This document shows, one piece after another, positions 8,278-19,210 of a DNA stretch of 64,000 nucleotides. This DNA is from Companilactobacillus zhachilii (GTDB taxonomy: Bacteria > Bacillota > Bacilli > Lactobacillales > Lactobacillaceae). How positions within the stretch are numbered: the stretch's first letter is position 1; each line of letters begins with the position of its first letter. The translations under genes and the position numbers were made by a program. Under the pieces are notes generated by a model. The model searched no databases. It saw only the letters and a list, made by a program, of their open reading frames with translations, and was not told the origin of the DNA. The stretch lies in the NCBI RefSeq assembly GCF_003606365.2, contig NZ_CP031933.2:2604001-2668000 (forward strand), written 5' to 3'.

Positions 8278-11200
8278 ATGAGATTTCAACAATTAAAACG
8301 TGATCCTAACGCAATCATGAGGAAAAAGTTAGTCAAATCCAAGAAGGCGTGGGTCGTAGTAAGTAGCCTTTCCTTTGCTGGTGGACTATTACTTCTAGGA
8401 GGCCCAAATACCATTGCTAAAGCCGATGTCACCACAGAATCAGCTAAAGTAGCGACCGTTGTTGCTCAAAGTAATAGCGTAGAAACCCAGGATTCCACGC
8501 AAACTACTCAATCGAATAATAAAGAAACCAGCCTAACGGGCTCAGACACAACAGTTAATAGTGATTCTAAAAATCCAATCGACACTTCTGCATCCTCTAA
8601 CATAGACAGCAATACAGCGGAAAAGGATACGAAAATAGCTACAAATACTGTAACGAAAGATGACAATGCAACTCCATCATCTGAAGAAAATTCCACTGTA
8701 GAAAATGATTCCATTTCGACTCCTTCAGGAGCACCTGTTACTTCAGCTGCTAAAATATCTACATTTTCGTCTACCACACCTACCGACGTAGAGGATAAAG
8801 TGATCCTTACTGATAGTTCAACCACTAAAACGAGTGACTCAGCAAGCGCTGATTCTAACAATCTTAAAGATAATGAAAAGGTAACTAATGAGTCAGTAGT
8901 TATAGATCCGGTATCAACCGACTTAACTGCCGATAAACTAACTAGTGATGCACTTGCAGCCCCCATTTCCGAAGACACCAGCGTCACCACTGATTCTGGT
9001 ACTGGTTGGACCTATGATTCAACCAGTACAACCTTAAATATCACTGGTCAATTGGATGATTTTAAAGGTGGAGATACAGAGCACTGGGGCGGAAATACAG
9101 GCTCAATCACCACAGTTAAAGTGACTGCTCCAGTTAAAGCACCTACCGATTCATCATACATGTTCGCAAATATGACAAGCTTAAAAACCATTGATATCGC
9201 GAAACTAGATACTAGCAATACGACTAACATGCAGGGCATGTTTAAAAATGATACTAATATAACAAACATCGATCTTTCTAGTAATAATTTAAGTACAGCC
9301 ACAGACATTAGTCATATGTTTGAAAATGACACTAGACTTACAAATGTGGATATAGCTTCTGGTAACACAACAACTGACCCTAGACCCGGTAAACCGTTTA
9401 AAAAATTAACAGATGCAAGTTACGCTTTTGCAAATGATATAAACCTAACAAATATGGATAGTTTGAAGAGTTGGCAAGGCTGGTATCTTACTGATTTAAG
9501 TGGCATGTTCAAGGATGATGCCAAAATAAAAAGTTTAAATCTTAGTAATTTAATGTGGACCATGATGGGAGGAAGACCTAATACAGGTGATTCTTCCATC
9601 GGTGAAGGTATGTTTGATGGAACTGATTTACAATCAATTACTTTAAGTTCATCACTATCCTTCAGCCCTAAAACTGCCCTTACCTCATCGTATGGTGGTC
9701 AGTGGACATCTAACGTTGGTGAACTATCCGGCAAATCATTCAGTTTTCTAGGTGTACCGTTGATTGATAATTCTGGTACAGCAACTAGTGGTATTGGTAG
9801 TTTATACAACGGTAAAGCCGTATCTAATGATATTACACTTACTTATAATGCTAACAAATTATCTGATGGTACTACTGTATCTAATTTGATTACTATTAAC
9901 ACTAATCATGGTCCGATTTCATTTATTGCCCAAGGAACAGTCGGTCAATCTAGCACTATTAACGTTCCAGACACATTTAAATTTGAAGATGGAAATACAT
10001 ATACAAGAACTTCTGCCCCCACCGTTCAAGTAACTTTTAATCAAACACAGTCTACAGCAGCTAATGAAGCTACCTATGTAGGTGCTCTAATCTCAAATGG
10101 TACAGCTACTATTTCCACTAATGATGGCAATCAAGTGGTTAACGATATCTCTGGACATATTGGTGATACCGTTGATATCACTGTTCCTACTAAAGAAGGC
10201 TATACACCTGATAAATCCACTGTTGCTGGTATCATCCAACCCGATGGTTCTGTCAAAGTAACTGACACTGTTACTTACATCGGTAACGAAATTACTGCTC
10301 CTATTACTATTTCTACTAATAAAGGGGAAATCACAGTTAATGACGTTACTGGTAAAGTTGGCGATACTGTTGATGTTACAGTCCCTACTAAAGAAGGTTA
10401 CACACCCGACAAGTCCACTGTTAAAGCTACTATTAATCCTGACGGATCCATCACTACTTCTGATACTGTTAAGTATAGTGGTAATTCTATTACAGACGGC
10501 AAGGCAACCATTTCTTCTAACTTGGGAAATCAAGAGGTCGATAATATTGCTGGTACCGTTGACGATACTGTAACAGTAACAGTACCAATTAAGACAGGTT
10601 ATACACCTGACAAAACTACTGTTTCTGGTGTCATTCAACCTGATGGGTCCGTTAAAGTTACTGACGCCATTACTTATACTGGTAACTCCATTACAAATGG
10701 TTCAGCTTCAATATCCTCTAATGACGGTGAAAAAACTGTTACTGATATCTCTGGTAAAGTTGGTGATACTGTTGATGTCACTGTTCCTACTAAGGAAGGT
10801 TACACACCTGACAAAACTACTGTTTCTGACGTCATTCAACCTGATGGGTCTGTTAAAGTAACCGACACTGTTACTTACACTGGTAACTCCATTACAAATG
10901 GTTCGGCTTCTATCTCTTCTAATGATGGTGAGAAGACCGTTACTGGTATCTCTGGTAAAGTTGGTGATACTGTTGATGTCACTGTTCCTACTAAGGAAGG
11001 TTACACACCTGACAAAACTACTGTTTCTGGTGTCATTCAACCTGATGGGTCTGTTAAAGTAACCGACAACGTTACTTACACTGGTAACTCCATTACAAAT
11101 GGTTCGGCTTCTATCTCTTCTAATGATGGTGAGAAGACCGTTACTGGTATCTCTGGTAAAGTTGGTGATACTGTTGATGTCACTGTTCCTACTAAGGAAG

Positions 11201-13614
11201 GTTACACACCTGACAAAACTACTGTTTCTGGTGTCATTCAACCTGATGGGTCTGTTAAAGTAACCGACAACGTTACTTACACTGGTAACCCTATTACAGA
11301 TGGCTCAGCTTCTATCTCCTCTAACGATGGTAATAAAACCGTTACTGGTATCTCTGGTAAAGTTGGTGATACTGTTGATGTCACTGTTCCTACTAAGGAA
11401 GGTTACACACCTGACAAAACTACTGTTTCTGGTGTCATTCAACCTGATGGGTCTGTTAAAGTAACCGACAACGTTACTTACACTGGTAACTCCATTACAG
11501 ATGGCTCAGCTTCTATCTCCTCTAACGATGGTAATAAAACCGTTACTGGTATCTCTGGTAAAGTTGGTGACACTGTTAATGTCACTGTCCCTACCAAAAA
11601 AGGCTATACATCTGACAAAAACACTGTTTCTGGCGTCATCCAACCTGATGGGTCTGTTAAAGTTACTGATACTGTTACTTACATCGGTAACGAAACTACT
11701 GCGCCTGTTACTATTTCCACCAATAAGGGAGAAGTTACAATCAAGGACGTCACTGGTAAAGTTGGTGATACTGTTGACGTTACCGTTCCTAATAAAGAAG
11801 GTTACACACCTGATAAAAACACCGTTAAAGCTACTATCAATCCTGATGGGTCCATCACTACTATCGACTCCATTACTTATACTGGTAATCCCATTACAAA
11901 TGGCTCAGCTTCTATCTCCTCTAACAATGGTGTGAAAACAGTTACTGGCATATCTGGCAAAGTTGGCGATACTGTTGACGTTACCGTCCCTACTAAAGAT
12001 GGTTACACACCCGATAAGTCCATTGTTTCTGGTGTTATCCAACCTGATGGGTCTGTTAAAGTTACTGAAACTGTTACTTATACTGGTGATCCTATTACAA
12101 ATGGCTCAGCTTCTATCCCCACTAACGATGGTGAGAAAACTGTTACTGGCATATCTGGTAAAGTTGGTGACACTGTTGACGTTACTGTTCCTAATAAAGA
12201 AGGTTACACACCTGATAAAAACACTGTTTCTGGTGTCATCCAACCTGATGGGTCTGTTAAAGTAACTGACATTGTTACTTATACTGGTAACTCCATTACA
12301 AATGGCTCAGCTTCTATCGCTACTAACAATGGTGAGAAAACTGTCACTGGTATCTCCGGTAAGGTCGGTGACACTGTCGAAATCACTGTTCCTACTAAAG
12401 ATGGTTACACACCTGATAAAACTACTGTTTCTGGCATCATCCAACCTGATGGGTCTGTTAAAGTAACTGACGCTGTTACTTATACCGGTAACTCTATTAC
12501 AAGCGGCTCAGCTTCTATCCCCACTAATGATGGTGATAAGACCATTACTGGTATCTCTGGTAAAGTTGGTGATACTGTTGACGTCACTGTACCTACTAAA
12601 GAAGGCTACACACCTGATAAAAGTATTGTTTCTGGTGTCATCCAGCCCGATGGTTCTGTCAAAGTAACTGACACTATAACCTATACCGGAGTTGATAATC
12701 CATCCCAGACACTAACAGTCAAAAATCCAGATGGTACAATTTCACAATTATTAATTCCTGCTGGTAAATATGGCGATAATCCTGTGTCAGTAACTGCTAA
12801 GGAAATGTCTGGATACAAAGCTCCATCAGTAATTGTCACTTACAATGCAGACGGAATACCAACAATTACAGATGCCATTGACACCTCAAAATCCATTTTA
12901 GAAACAGATGAACTTTCATATACGAAGAATCCATCTCATGGTTCGGGAACCGTTAAACCTGTAATTCCAAACTCCGACGAAGGAACAATTGAACACAAGG
13001 TACAAACAATTTCCACATATTCCGACAAACCAGACGTCGAACTTTACCAACTAGGTGCTGATAACAAGATGGCTCCAATCACAAGTCGCTATCTAGCCAC
13101 AGCCTCAAACTGGTACAGCGATGCTACAATCACAATTGATGGAATTAGCTACTTCCGTGTTGCTACTAATGAATGGGCTAAAGTTGGAGAAGTCTATCCA
13201 TATCAAGCTCTCAATTTACACATCAGAACTTACGACGATTCTGAAAAAGATCTCTACAAGGCTGAAAACGTCCTAATTACTAAAGAAACTCTCGCTCCAG
13301 ACAGCAGTTGGATTACTGATCGTGAAACTTACGTTATCAACAATACTAAATACTATCGTGTTGCTACCAACGAGTTTGTTAATGCTAATGATGTCTATGT
13401 TTACTCACCTGTAAATATGATCGTAACAACTCATGCTGACAAATACACACCTCTTTACACTGCTAAGGGCACTGAAGTCACAAATAGAACTCTATCAAAT
13501 AATACTAGTTGGAAAGTTGATAGTGTCGTATATATCAACGGTGACAAGTATTACCGCGTCGCTACTAACGAATTTGTTAAAGCTAGTGACGTTGATGTCG
13601 AGAATTATCGTTAA
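8278..13614 (+). CDS. Large secreted surface protein: BspA-like repeats, thirteen 67-residue repeats, C-terminal SLAP domains
   Basis: Protein of 1778 residues. The N-terminus (about 1-50) is a long basic-then-hydrophobic signal peptide ending near AKAD, resembling KxYKxGKxW-type signals. Residues 51-240 are Ser/Thr-rich low complexity. About 250-420 holds DUF285/BspA-like leucine-rich units such as MFKNDTNITNIDLSSNN. About 602-1473 are thirteen repeats of 67 residues with VGDTVDVTVPTKEGYTPDK, resembling MucBP-like adhesin modules. Residues 1575-1778 hold three SLAP-type units with YYRVATNEFV. There is no LPXTG motif, so attachment is probably non-covalent through SLAP. AGGGGGA precedes the ATG. 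A role in adhesion is inferred; the ligand is unknown. Confidence 0.88.
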   Translation: MRFQQLKRDPNAIMRKKLVKSKKAWVVVSSLSFAGGLLLLGGPNTIAKADVTTESAKVATVVAQSNSVETQDSTQTTQSNNKETSLTGSDTTVNSDSKNPIDTSASSNIDSNTAEKDTKIATNTVTKDDNATPSSEENSTVENDSISTPSGAPVTSAAKISTFSSTTPTDVEDKVILTDSSTTKTSDSASADSNNLKDNEKVTNESVVIDPVSTDLTADKLTSDALAAPISEDTSVTTDSGTGWTYDSTSTTLNITGQLDDFKGGDTEHWGGNTGSITTVKVTAPVKAPTDSSYMFANMTSLKTIDIAKLDTSNTTNMQGMFKNDTNITNIDLSSNNLSTATDISHMFENDTRLTNVDIASGNTTTDPRPGKPFKKLTDASYAFANDINLTNMDSLKSWQGWYLTDLSGMFKDDAKIKSLNLSNLMWTMMGGRPNTGDSSIGEGMFDGTDLQSITLSSSLSFSPKTALTSSYGGQWTSNVGELSGKSFSFLGVPLIDNSGTATSGIGSLYNGKAVSNDITLTYNANKLSDGTTVSNLITINTNHGPISFIAQGTVGQSSTINVPDTFKFEDGNTYTRTSAPTVQVTFNQTQSTAANEATYVGALISNGTATISTNDGNQVVNDISGHIGDTVDITVPTKEGYTPDKSTVAGIIQPDGSVKVTDTVTYIGNEITAPITISTNKGEITVNDVTGKVGDTVDVTVPTKEGYTPDKSTVKATINPDGSITTSDTVKYSGNSITDGKATISSNLGNQEVDNIAGTVDDTVTVTVPIKTGYTPDKTTVSGVIQPDGSVKVTDAITYTGNSITNGSASISSNDGEKTVTDISGKVGDTVDVTVPTKEGYTPDKTTVSDVIQPDGSVKVTDTVTYTGNSITNGSASISSNDGEKTVTGISGKVGDTVDVTVPTKEGYTPDKTTVSGVIQPDGSVKVTDNVTYTGNSITNGSASISSNDGEKTVTGISGKVGDTVDVTVPTKEGYTPDKTTVSGVIQPDGSVKVTDNVTYTGNPITDGSASISSNDGNKTVTGISGKVGDTVDVTVPTKEGYTPDKTTVSGVIQPDGSVKVTDNVTYTGNSITDGSASISSNDGNKTVTGISGKVGDTVNVTVPTKKGYTSDKNTVSGVIQPDGSVKVTDTVTYIGNETTAPVTISTNKGEVTIKDVTGKVGDTVDVTVPNKEGYTPDKNTVKATINPDGSITTIDSITYTGNPITNGSASISSNNGVKTVTGISGKVGDTVDVTVPTKDGYTPDKSIVSGVIQPDGSVKVTETVTYTGDPITNGSASIPTNDGEKTVTGISGKVGDTVDVTVPNKEGYTPDKNTVSGVIQPDGSVKVTDIVTYTGNSITNGSASIATNNGEKTVTGISGKVGDTVEITVPTKDGYTPDKTTVSGIIQPDGSVKVTDAVTYTGNSITSGSASIPTNDGDKTITGISGKVGDTVDVTVPTKEGYTPDKSIVSGVIQPDGSVKVTDTITYTGVDNPSQTLTVKNPDGTISQLLIPAGKYGDNPVSVTAKEMSGYKAPSVIVTYNADGIPTITDAIDTSKSILETDELSYTKNPSHGSGTVKPVIPNSDEGTIEHKVQTISTYSDKPDVELYQLGADNKMAPITSRYLATASNWYSDATITIDGISYFRVATNEWAKVGEVYPYQALNLHIRTYDDSEKDLYKAENVLITKETLAPDSSWITDRETYVINNTKYYRVATNEFVNANDVYVYSPVNMIVTTHADKYTPLYTAKGTEVTNRTLSNNTSWKVDSVVYINGDKYYRVATNEFVKASDVDVENYR
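10081..12693 (+). repeat. Thirteen tandem 201-bp coding repeats
   Basis: Units begin at about 10081, 10282, 10480, 10681, 10882, 11083, 11284, 11485, 11686, 11887, 12088, 12289 and 12490, all close to 201 bp, so the reading frame is kept. The two units at 10882 and 11083 look identical base for base, while those at 10282 and 11686 belong to a divergent subtype (TAPITISTNKGE, TAPVTISTNKGE). This pattern suggests recent unequal crossover in the middle of the array. Confidence 0.93.
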
Positions 13615-13632
13615 TACAAGTCCAGATAACAC

Positions 13633-13679
13633 AAAAGGTCCTATCGAACTTATTTAAAAGTTCGATAGGACCTTTTTAT
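13633..13679 (+). terminator. Intrinsic terminator after the surface-protein gene
   Basis: AAAAGGTCCTATCGAACTT pairs with AAGTTCGATAGGACCTTTT, followed by T-rich sequence; the stem could work in both directions. Confidence 0.92.
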
Positions 13680-13694
13680 ATAGTCAGCGGCTCT

Positions 13695-13850
13695 AAAACG
13701 AGCTACAACAGGTCAGCTCTCTATTTTAAAACGAGTTCCACAGGCCAATTTCTTCCGCTTTGCCTAACTTCCCAAATCATTCGCAAAACCCAGCGAATAA
13801 TTCGTGAAGTCATGCAAATGCTCGGAAATTACCGGGCCTGTTCCACTCTC

Positions 13851-13853
<3 letters not shown>
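13695..13853. repeat. IR-B element copy B1, preceded by a partial copy
   Basis: A full copy spans 13727-13853, with CACAGGCC near its left end paired to GGGCCTGT near its right end. Its inner stem is CTTCCCAAATCATTCGC against GCGAATAATTCGTGAAG (13765-13810). A shortened copy, AAACGAGCTAC...GTCAGCTCTC, precedes it at 13695-13722. The right end touches the guaB stop codon. Confidence 0.8.
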
Positions 13854-15347
<1,494 letters not shown>

Positions 15348-15382
15348 TTATCTTTACCTATTAGTGGGTAAAATTTATAAAC

Positions 15383-15411
15383 ATGGTATCTAATTTTTCT
15401 AAGTTAGTCAA
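15383..15411 (-). promoter_or_regulatory. Promoter of guaB
   Basis: Read on the minus strand: TTGACT (15411-15406), a 17-base spacer, then TACCAT (15388-15383). The distance to the guaB ribosome site fits a short leader. Confidence 0.6.
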
Positions 15412-15458
15412 TTAAAGTTTGTGAAAAAAAAGAACCTATCGTTGATACGACAAGTTCA

Positions 15459-15818
15459 TTAATACATCTTTATAGATATAACTTTATAATTTAACAACTT
15501 CTGTTTTTTTAAATAAAAGTCAAAACTACGCTTCTTCAAACATAATTTATATTTGATGATATTGCCCTTTTTGGAAATTAATTCGTCAATGCGATATAGA
15601 TCATCGTTATAATTCCGTTTTAAATAATCAGCTGTTGCGCTATCAGCTGATATCTCGGCTATAACATCTTCATCTTCTAGGGCCCTTTTACAAGCTTGAA
15701 TCATTCTTCTACGAATAAAATCATTTATAAACAACGCAATAATTATACCCGATATTATCAGCAAAAGTAGCCCACCATATAATTCCATAGTAACTACACT
15801 GGTTAGATTCATAATCAT
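15459..15818 (-). CDS. Small hypothetical membrane-anchored protein
   Basis: About 119 residues. A single hydrophobic segment (GGLLLLIISGIIIALFI, about residues 15-32) is followed by a basic stretch and a cytoplasmic tail rich in charged residues. I recognise no domain. The start is uncertain: a GTG at 15824, the ATG at 15818 used here and an ATG at about 15788 are in frame, and none has a good ribosome site. It is a plausible but unproven gene upstream of guaB, on the same strand. Confidence 0.45.
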   Translation of the reverse strand: MIMNLTSVVTMELYGGLLLLIISGIIIALFINDFIRRRMIQACKRALEDEDVIAEISADSATADYLKRNYNDDLYRIDELISKKGNIIKYKLCLKKRSFDFYLKKQKLLNYKVISIKMY

Positions 15819-15968
15819 CAACACTTTTTATAATTTTATTTAAATAAATCATATCATTTCAACATTATTGTTATCAAATTGGACGCTTAGTATACATGTT
15901 ATAATTTGGCACTTTTTTATCTTCATGGTAAGATTTCTCTACAGATGTTTTAGGGGGACTATTTAAAT

Positions 15969-16280
15969 ATGAAAAAGTTAGTTCGGGACAAAATACCCGA
16001 TATTATTCCTGACGAAGCTACTTTTGAAGTTCTCTCCAACGAGGACTATCGACTGTCACTCCGTGACAAAATCACCGAAGAAGCCACCGAAGTCAAAAAC
16101 GCCGAAACACGGGCTAATCTAGTCGAAGAATTAGGGGACCTCGAGGAGGTTATCCGTGCTATTTTGGAAGACGCATCCATTACTTATGAAGAAATGGATA
16201 GTTTGCGTCAGGCAAAAATTAATCAAAAGGGTAAATTTGCTCAAAAATTTGTTATGATAAAACCCGATGAAGAATCGTAA
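15969..16280 (+). CDS. MazG-like nucleotide pyrophosphohydrolase
   Basis: All-alpha NTP pyrophosphatase superfamily protein of 103 residues. The opening KLVRDKIPDII is the signature of the phosphoribosyl-ATP pyrophosphohydrolase-like subgroup. The metal-binding acidic motifs are EEATEV (about 37-42) and EELGDLEE (about 53-60). Such small enzymes hydrolyse (d)NTPs or related nucleotides to monophosphates; the exact substrate is not predictable, and no histidine biosynthesis genes are nearby. AGGGGGA precedes the ATG. Confidence 0.8.
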   Translation: MKKLVRDKIPDIIPDEATFEVLSNEDYRLSLRDKITEEATEVKNAETRANLVEELGDLEEVIRAILEDASITYEEMDSLRQAKINQKGKFAQKFVMIKPDEES

Positions 16281-16340
16281 TAGTGTTATGGTTCTTCTTT
16301 TTGTTTGCTTGATTGCGATTCTTGTATAAACGTTTACGGG

Positions 16341-16718
16341 ACTAGGGTGTGTCTTCAAATTATTTATATTATAGATATGCCGTCTCCAGATTCGGACAGT
16401 GGTTACTGGCAGTGCGGAACGGCCCGAGCCACGGTCTCGGACCTCGGTTTAAGCCTTGCAAGTTCGGCAAGTCTTAAACGCGCCCGGTGCTATAAGAACG
16501 ACAAAAACGGTCGTCCTAACACCACTTTCACTGCCATTAACCACTGTCCAAATCTTCCGACTAGTTCTTTATTAACTCAAGGATAGCTTGATACCACAAA
16601 TATTTTTCATGGCTTTTATTACCATCTTGATAGGACTATGGAACAACCATACTATATAAAATATTTATCCTTGTCAGAATAGATTCTTATCAGACTAACT
16701 TGAAGACAGACCCTAGTT
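16341..16718. mobile_element. MITE-like segment with 20-bp terminal inverted repeats
   Basis: The left end ACTAGGGTGTGTCTTCAAAT (16341-16360) and the right end ACTTGAAGACAGACCCTAGT (16699-16718) match as an inverted repeat at 18 of 20 positions. The ends resemble terminal repeats of DDE insertion sequences, with CTAG bordering both. The 378-bp interior has no intact transposase gene and contains IR-A copy A3. I infer a non-autonomous element or an internally deleted insertion sequence. It fills most of the 564-bp gap between the MazG-like and DUF1304 genes. Confidence 0.6.
16377..16565 (+). repeat. IR-A element copy A3 (plus orientation), nested in the MITE-like segment
   Basis: Ends ATGCCGTCTCC and CTTCCGACTAG. 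The outer arms GACAGTGGTTACTGGCAGTG and CACTGCCATTAACCACTGTC pair along their length with a single internal mismatch, with a sequence unlike A1 or A2. The inner hairpins include AAGAACGACAAAAACGGTCG-type and TTAAGCCTTGCAAG-type arms. Confidence 0.85.
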
Positions 16719-16844
16719 TGAACCAAAGAACAACCTCGAAACTCGCTTTTGAACTTTGCATTTTTTTGGCTTCTGATTCAATTTGTACATCAAAACAAAA
16801 CGGTTTAATATGGTACTTATACTTTTAATAGAAAGAAGATTACA

Positions 16845-17216
16845 ATGCAAATCTTAACTTTATTTTTGGTGGCATTAGTTGCTCTTGAGCACATTGGCAT
16901 CGCCGGTTTAGAAATGTTTGCTAAACCTGAAATTCAAGCTAATGCTTTTGATATGCCAGTTAACTTTGTAAAAACCAAAGAAGCACAAACTGCTTTAGCC
17001 AATCAAGGCATTTACAATGGTATGCTCGGCCTTTTAATTTTAGTAATGATTTTATTTTTCACTGGTTCAGTTTTAAAAACGATTTTAATTTTATTGATGC
17101 TCTATATCATCGTAGTAGCAATTTACGGCGCCGTTACAGCAACAAAGAAAATCCTTTACCTTCAAGGTGCACCAGCACTAATAGCCTTGATTTTTGTTGC
17201 CATTTTTTATCATTAA
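16845..17216 (+). CDS. DUF1304 family membrane protein
   Basis: Four hydrophobic helices in 123 residues. The opening VALVALEHIGIAGLEMF and the NQGIYNGMLGLLIL segment are typical of DUF1304, a family of unknown function. AGAAAGAAG serves as ribosome site. The gene sits between the oppositely oriented IR-A copies A3 and A4, so the two repeats bracket it. Confidence 0.85.
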   Translation: MQILTLFLVALVALEHIGIAGLEMFAKPEIQANAFDMPVNFVKTKEAQTALANQGIYNGMLGLLILVMILFFTGSVLKTILILLMLYIIVVAIYGAVTATKKILYLQGAPALIALIFVAIFYH

Positions 17217-17274
17217 GGTAATTATTTATATGATATAAATAATCAACAACATCAAATTTACTAAAGTTAAAAAA

Positions 17275-17448
17275 TAGTCGGAAGAGCTGAGAAAGATTAA
17301 CAGGCAGTGAAAGTGGCGTTAGGGCTTTAGCCCTTACACCACCGGGCGTATTTGAAGACTTGCTTGCAAGGCTTCAAATCGAGGTCTGAGACCTTGGCTC
17401 AGGCCGGTCCGCACAGCCAGTTAATCTTTCTCAGCTCTGGAGACGGCA
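17275..17448 (-). repeat. IR-A element copy A4 (minus orientation)
   Basis: Begins TAGTCGGAAGAGC and ends CTCTGGAGACGGCA. The outer arms AGAGCTGAGAAAGATTAAC and GTTAATCTTTCTCAGCTCT are a perfect 19-bp inverted repeat. An inner hairpin carries GGGCTTTAGCCC. It ends 22 bases before the next gene, so it lies in that gene's leader. Confidence 0.9.
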
Positions 17449-17470
17449 CAACACAAGTAATTTACAAAGA

Positions 17471-19099
17471 ATGGAAAACAAAATGAAAAAAGATTCATTA
17501 TTAAAGAGTTCCTTATGGATCTCACTTAGTGGGATTCTTTCCCGTATTCTCTCGGTTGTCTACATCATCCCGTGGAATATTTGGATTGGGCCTGTTGCTG
17601 TCGGAGCTGCAAATGCTTTGTATGGTAAAGTCTACAATATCTACAACTTATTTTTGATTATCGCAACCGCGGGTATTCCTTCTGCCATTTCTAAAGAAGT
17701 CGCCGCTCATAACGCTTTAGGTCGCTTTGATCAAAGTGAAAAACTTTTTAAAAAATATACGATTTACATGTCCTTAGTCGGAATCGTCTTAGCACTGATT
17801 ATGTTTTTTGGGGCTAAATACGTTGCTATTGTTTTGGCAGCCGGCGATATGCGCGTTGTAACGCCAATCAAATACTTGAGTATCGCGATGTTGATCATTC
17901 CGGCACTTGGTATTTTGCGTGGTTATATTCAAGGATATGCCTTTATTTCTTATTCAGCTTTTTCACAAGTTATCGAACAAATTGCTCGTGTAGCATACAT
18001 GCTTTACGCTACTTACACAATTATGATTTTACAAAAGGGTAACTATATGTCAGCTGTTAACCAATCAACTCTGGCATCATTCATTGGTGCAACGCTTGCC
18101 TACGTATTCTTACTTTGGATTCGAATTAGAGTACGCCGTTCGGTTACCGTTACAGATATTAAAACAACTGCTGATATACCAACCGATGAAAATGTTCCAG
18201 AAATCAACTTCAGTTCTATGCTTCGTTCAGCTATTCCATTCTTGCTAGTTGATACGATTATGACCGTTCTACAATTGTTTGACCAAACTACATTTACTTG
18301 GATTTATGAACTGATTCTACATGCCAGTCAAAAAACTATCGATGATCTATATGCGATGTTTGGTTTCCAAGCTAACAAGTTGATCATGGTCCTAGTTTCT
18401 CTAGCTATTTCAGTTTCTGCATCAGTTATTCCCGCACTTTCAGCAATGGTCAGCCGTCAAGTCGGTGCCGAACAAATTCAAAAATTGATGCGTAATATCG
18501 TTCAATTTACCTTGTTCATCATCTTGCCCGCTACTTTCGGTATGATTGCTATCAGTCGTCAGCTTTGGACTGTTTTCGTTTTCTACGACCAGAGTATTCT
18601 TGGTTCCAAAGTTTTGATGGTTTCTTGTTTGGAAGCTTTCTTCTACTGTGTCTTCCTAATTTTGGAAAACATTTTGCAAGTCTCTCATCATGTCAAAAAA
18701 TCACTTGTCTACTTAGTGATTGCATACCTACTTAAAATTGTTCTACAACTACCATTAACCCTCGCTATGGGCGTTTATGGACCTCTAGCAGCCTCAACAA
18801 TTGCTTTCATGGTTATGGGACATTTTGCTTTCCGTTTGATCAACAAGCAATTTAACGTCGTTGATAAAGAACTTGCCAAAAAATTATTCAAGATTTTCAT
18901 CGATGGCTTAATCATGCTAGTTGTCGTGGTTATCGCTGATTTCTTGGTTGTGAAAGTTATTTCTGACGCCACTAAGATTGGTGCTACTATCGTTATTATC
19001 ATCTGTGGTTTGATTGGGGTTGCCGTTTACGGATTCCTCAGTTACAAAGATGGTTCATTGAAGATTTTGAAAGATATTCGTGATACAAAGATTTATTAA
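17471..19099 (+). CDS. MOP-superfamily flippase, SpoVB/YtgP type polysaccharide or lipid II exporter
   Basis: Polytopic membrane protein of 542 residues with about fourteen hydrophobic segments. The first helix with SLWISLSGILSRILSVVYIIPW is typical of the YtgP/SpoVB/MurJ-like group, whose members flip lipid-linked cell-wall precursors across the membrane. A role with lipid II is likely but not proven, since other lactobacillar paralogues serve exopolysaccharides. Starts at 17471 and 17483 are both possible; neither has a strong ribosome site. The IR-A copy immediately upstream would be part of, or just upstream of, its leader. Confidence 0.85.
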   Translation: MENKMKKDSLLKSSLWISLSGILSRILSVVYIIPWNIWIGPVAVGAANALYGKVYNIYNLFLIIATAGIPSAISKEVAAHNALGRFDQSEKLFKKYTIYMSLVGIVLALIMFFGAKYVAIVLAAGDMRVVTPIKYLSIAMLIIPALGILRGYIQGYAFISYSAFSQVIEQIARVAYMLYATYTIMILQKGNYMSAVNQSTLASFIGATLAYVFLLWIRIRVRRSVTVTDIKTTADIPTDENVPEINFSSMLRSAIPFLLVDTIMTVLQLFDQTTFTWIYELILHASQKTIDDLYAMFGFQANKLIMVLVSLAISVSASVIPALSAMVSRQVGAEQIQKLMRNIVQFTLFIILPATFGMIAISRQLWTVFVFYDQSILGSKVLMVSCLEAFFYCVFLILENILQVSHHVKKSLVYLVIAYLLKIVLQLPLTLAMGVYGPLAASTIAFMVMGHFAFRLINKQFNVVDKELAKKLFKIFIDGLIMLVVVVIADFLVVKVISDATKIGATIVIIICGLIGVAVYGFLSYKDGSLKILKDIRDTKIY

Positions 19100-19100
19100 A

Positions 19101-19210
19101 AGTAAAACGAAACATATTCAGCTCTTGAGCATTAAAACAAACGAGACTAGTAACCCGATTTTTGGGTTGCTAGTCTCGTTTGTTTTAAGCGAAAAAAGCT
19201 ATACTTTACT
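19101..19210 (+). repeat. IR-C element copy C2
   Basis: Outer arms beginning AGTAAA and ending TTTACT; the central stem has GAGACTAGTAACCC against GGGTTGCTAGTCTC around GATTTTT. It fills the space between two convergent genes and overlaps the stop of the DUF4097 gene, so a two-way terminator role is plausible. Confidence 0.85.

Noticed and set aside
10093..11241. Long open frames antisense to the repeats of the surface protein
   Set aside because: They repeat with the 201-bp period and arise from biased codon use in the real gene; no ribosome sites or recognisable products.
16305..16586. 93-residue open frame between the MazG-like and DUF1304 genes
   Set aside because: It coincides with the MITE-like segment and IR-A copy and has no ribosome site.
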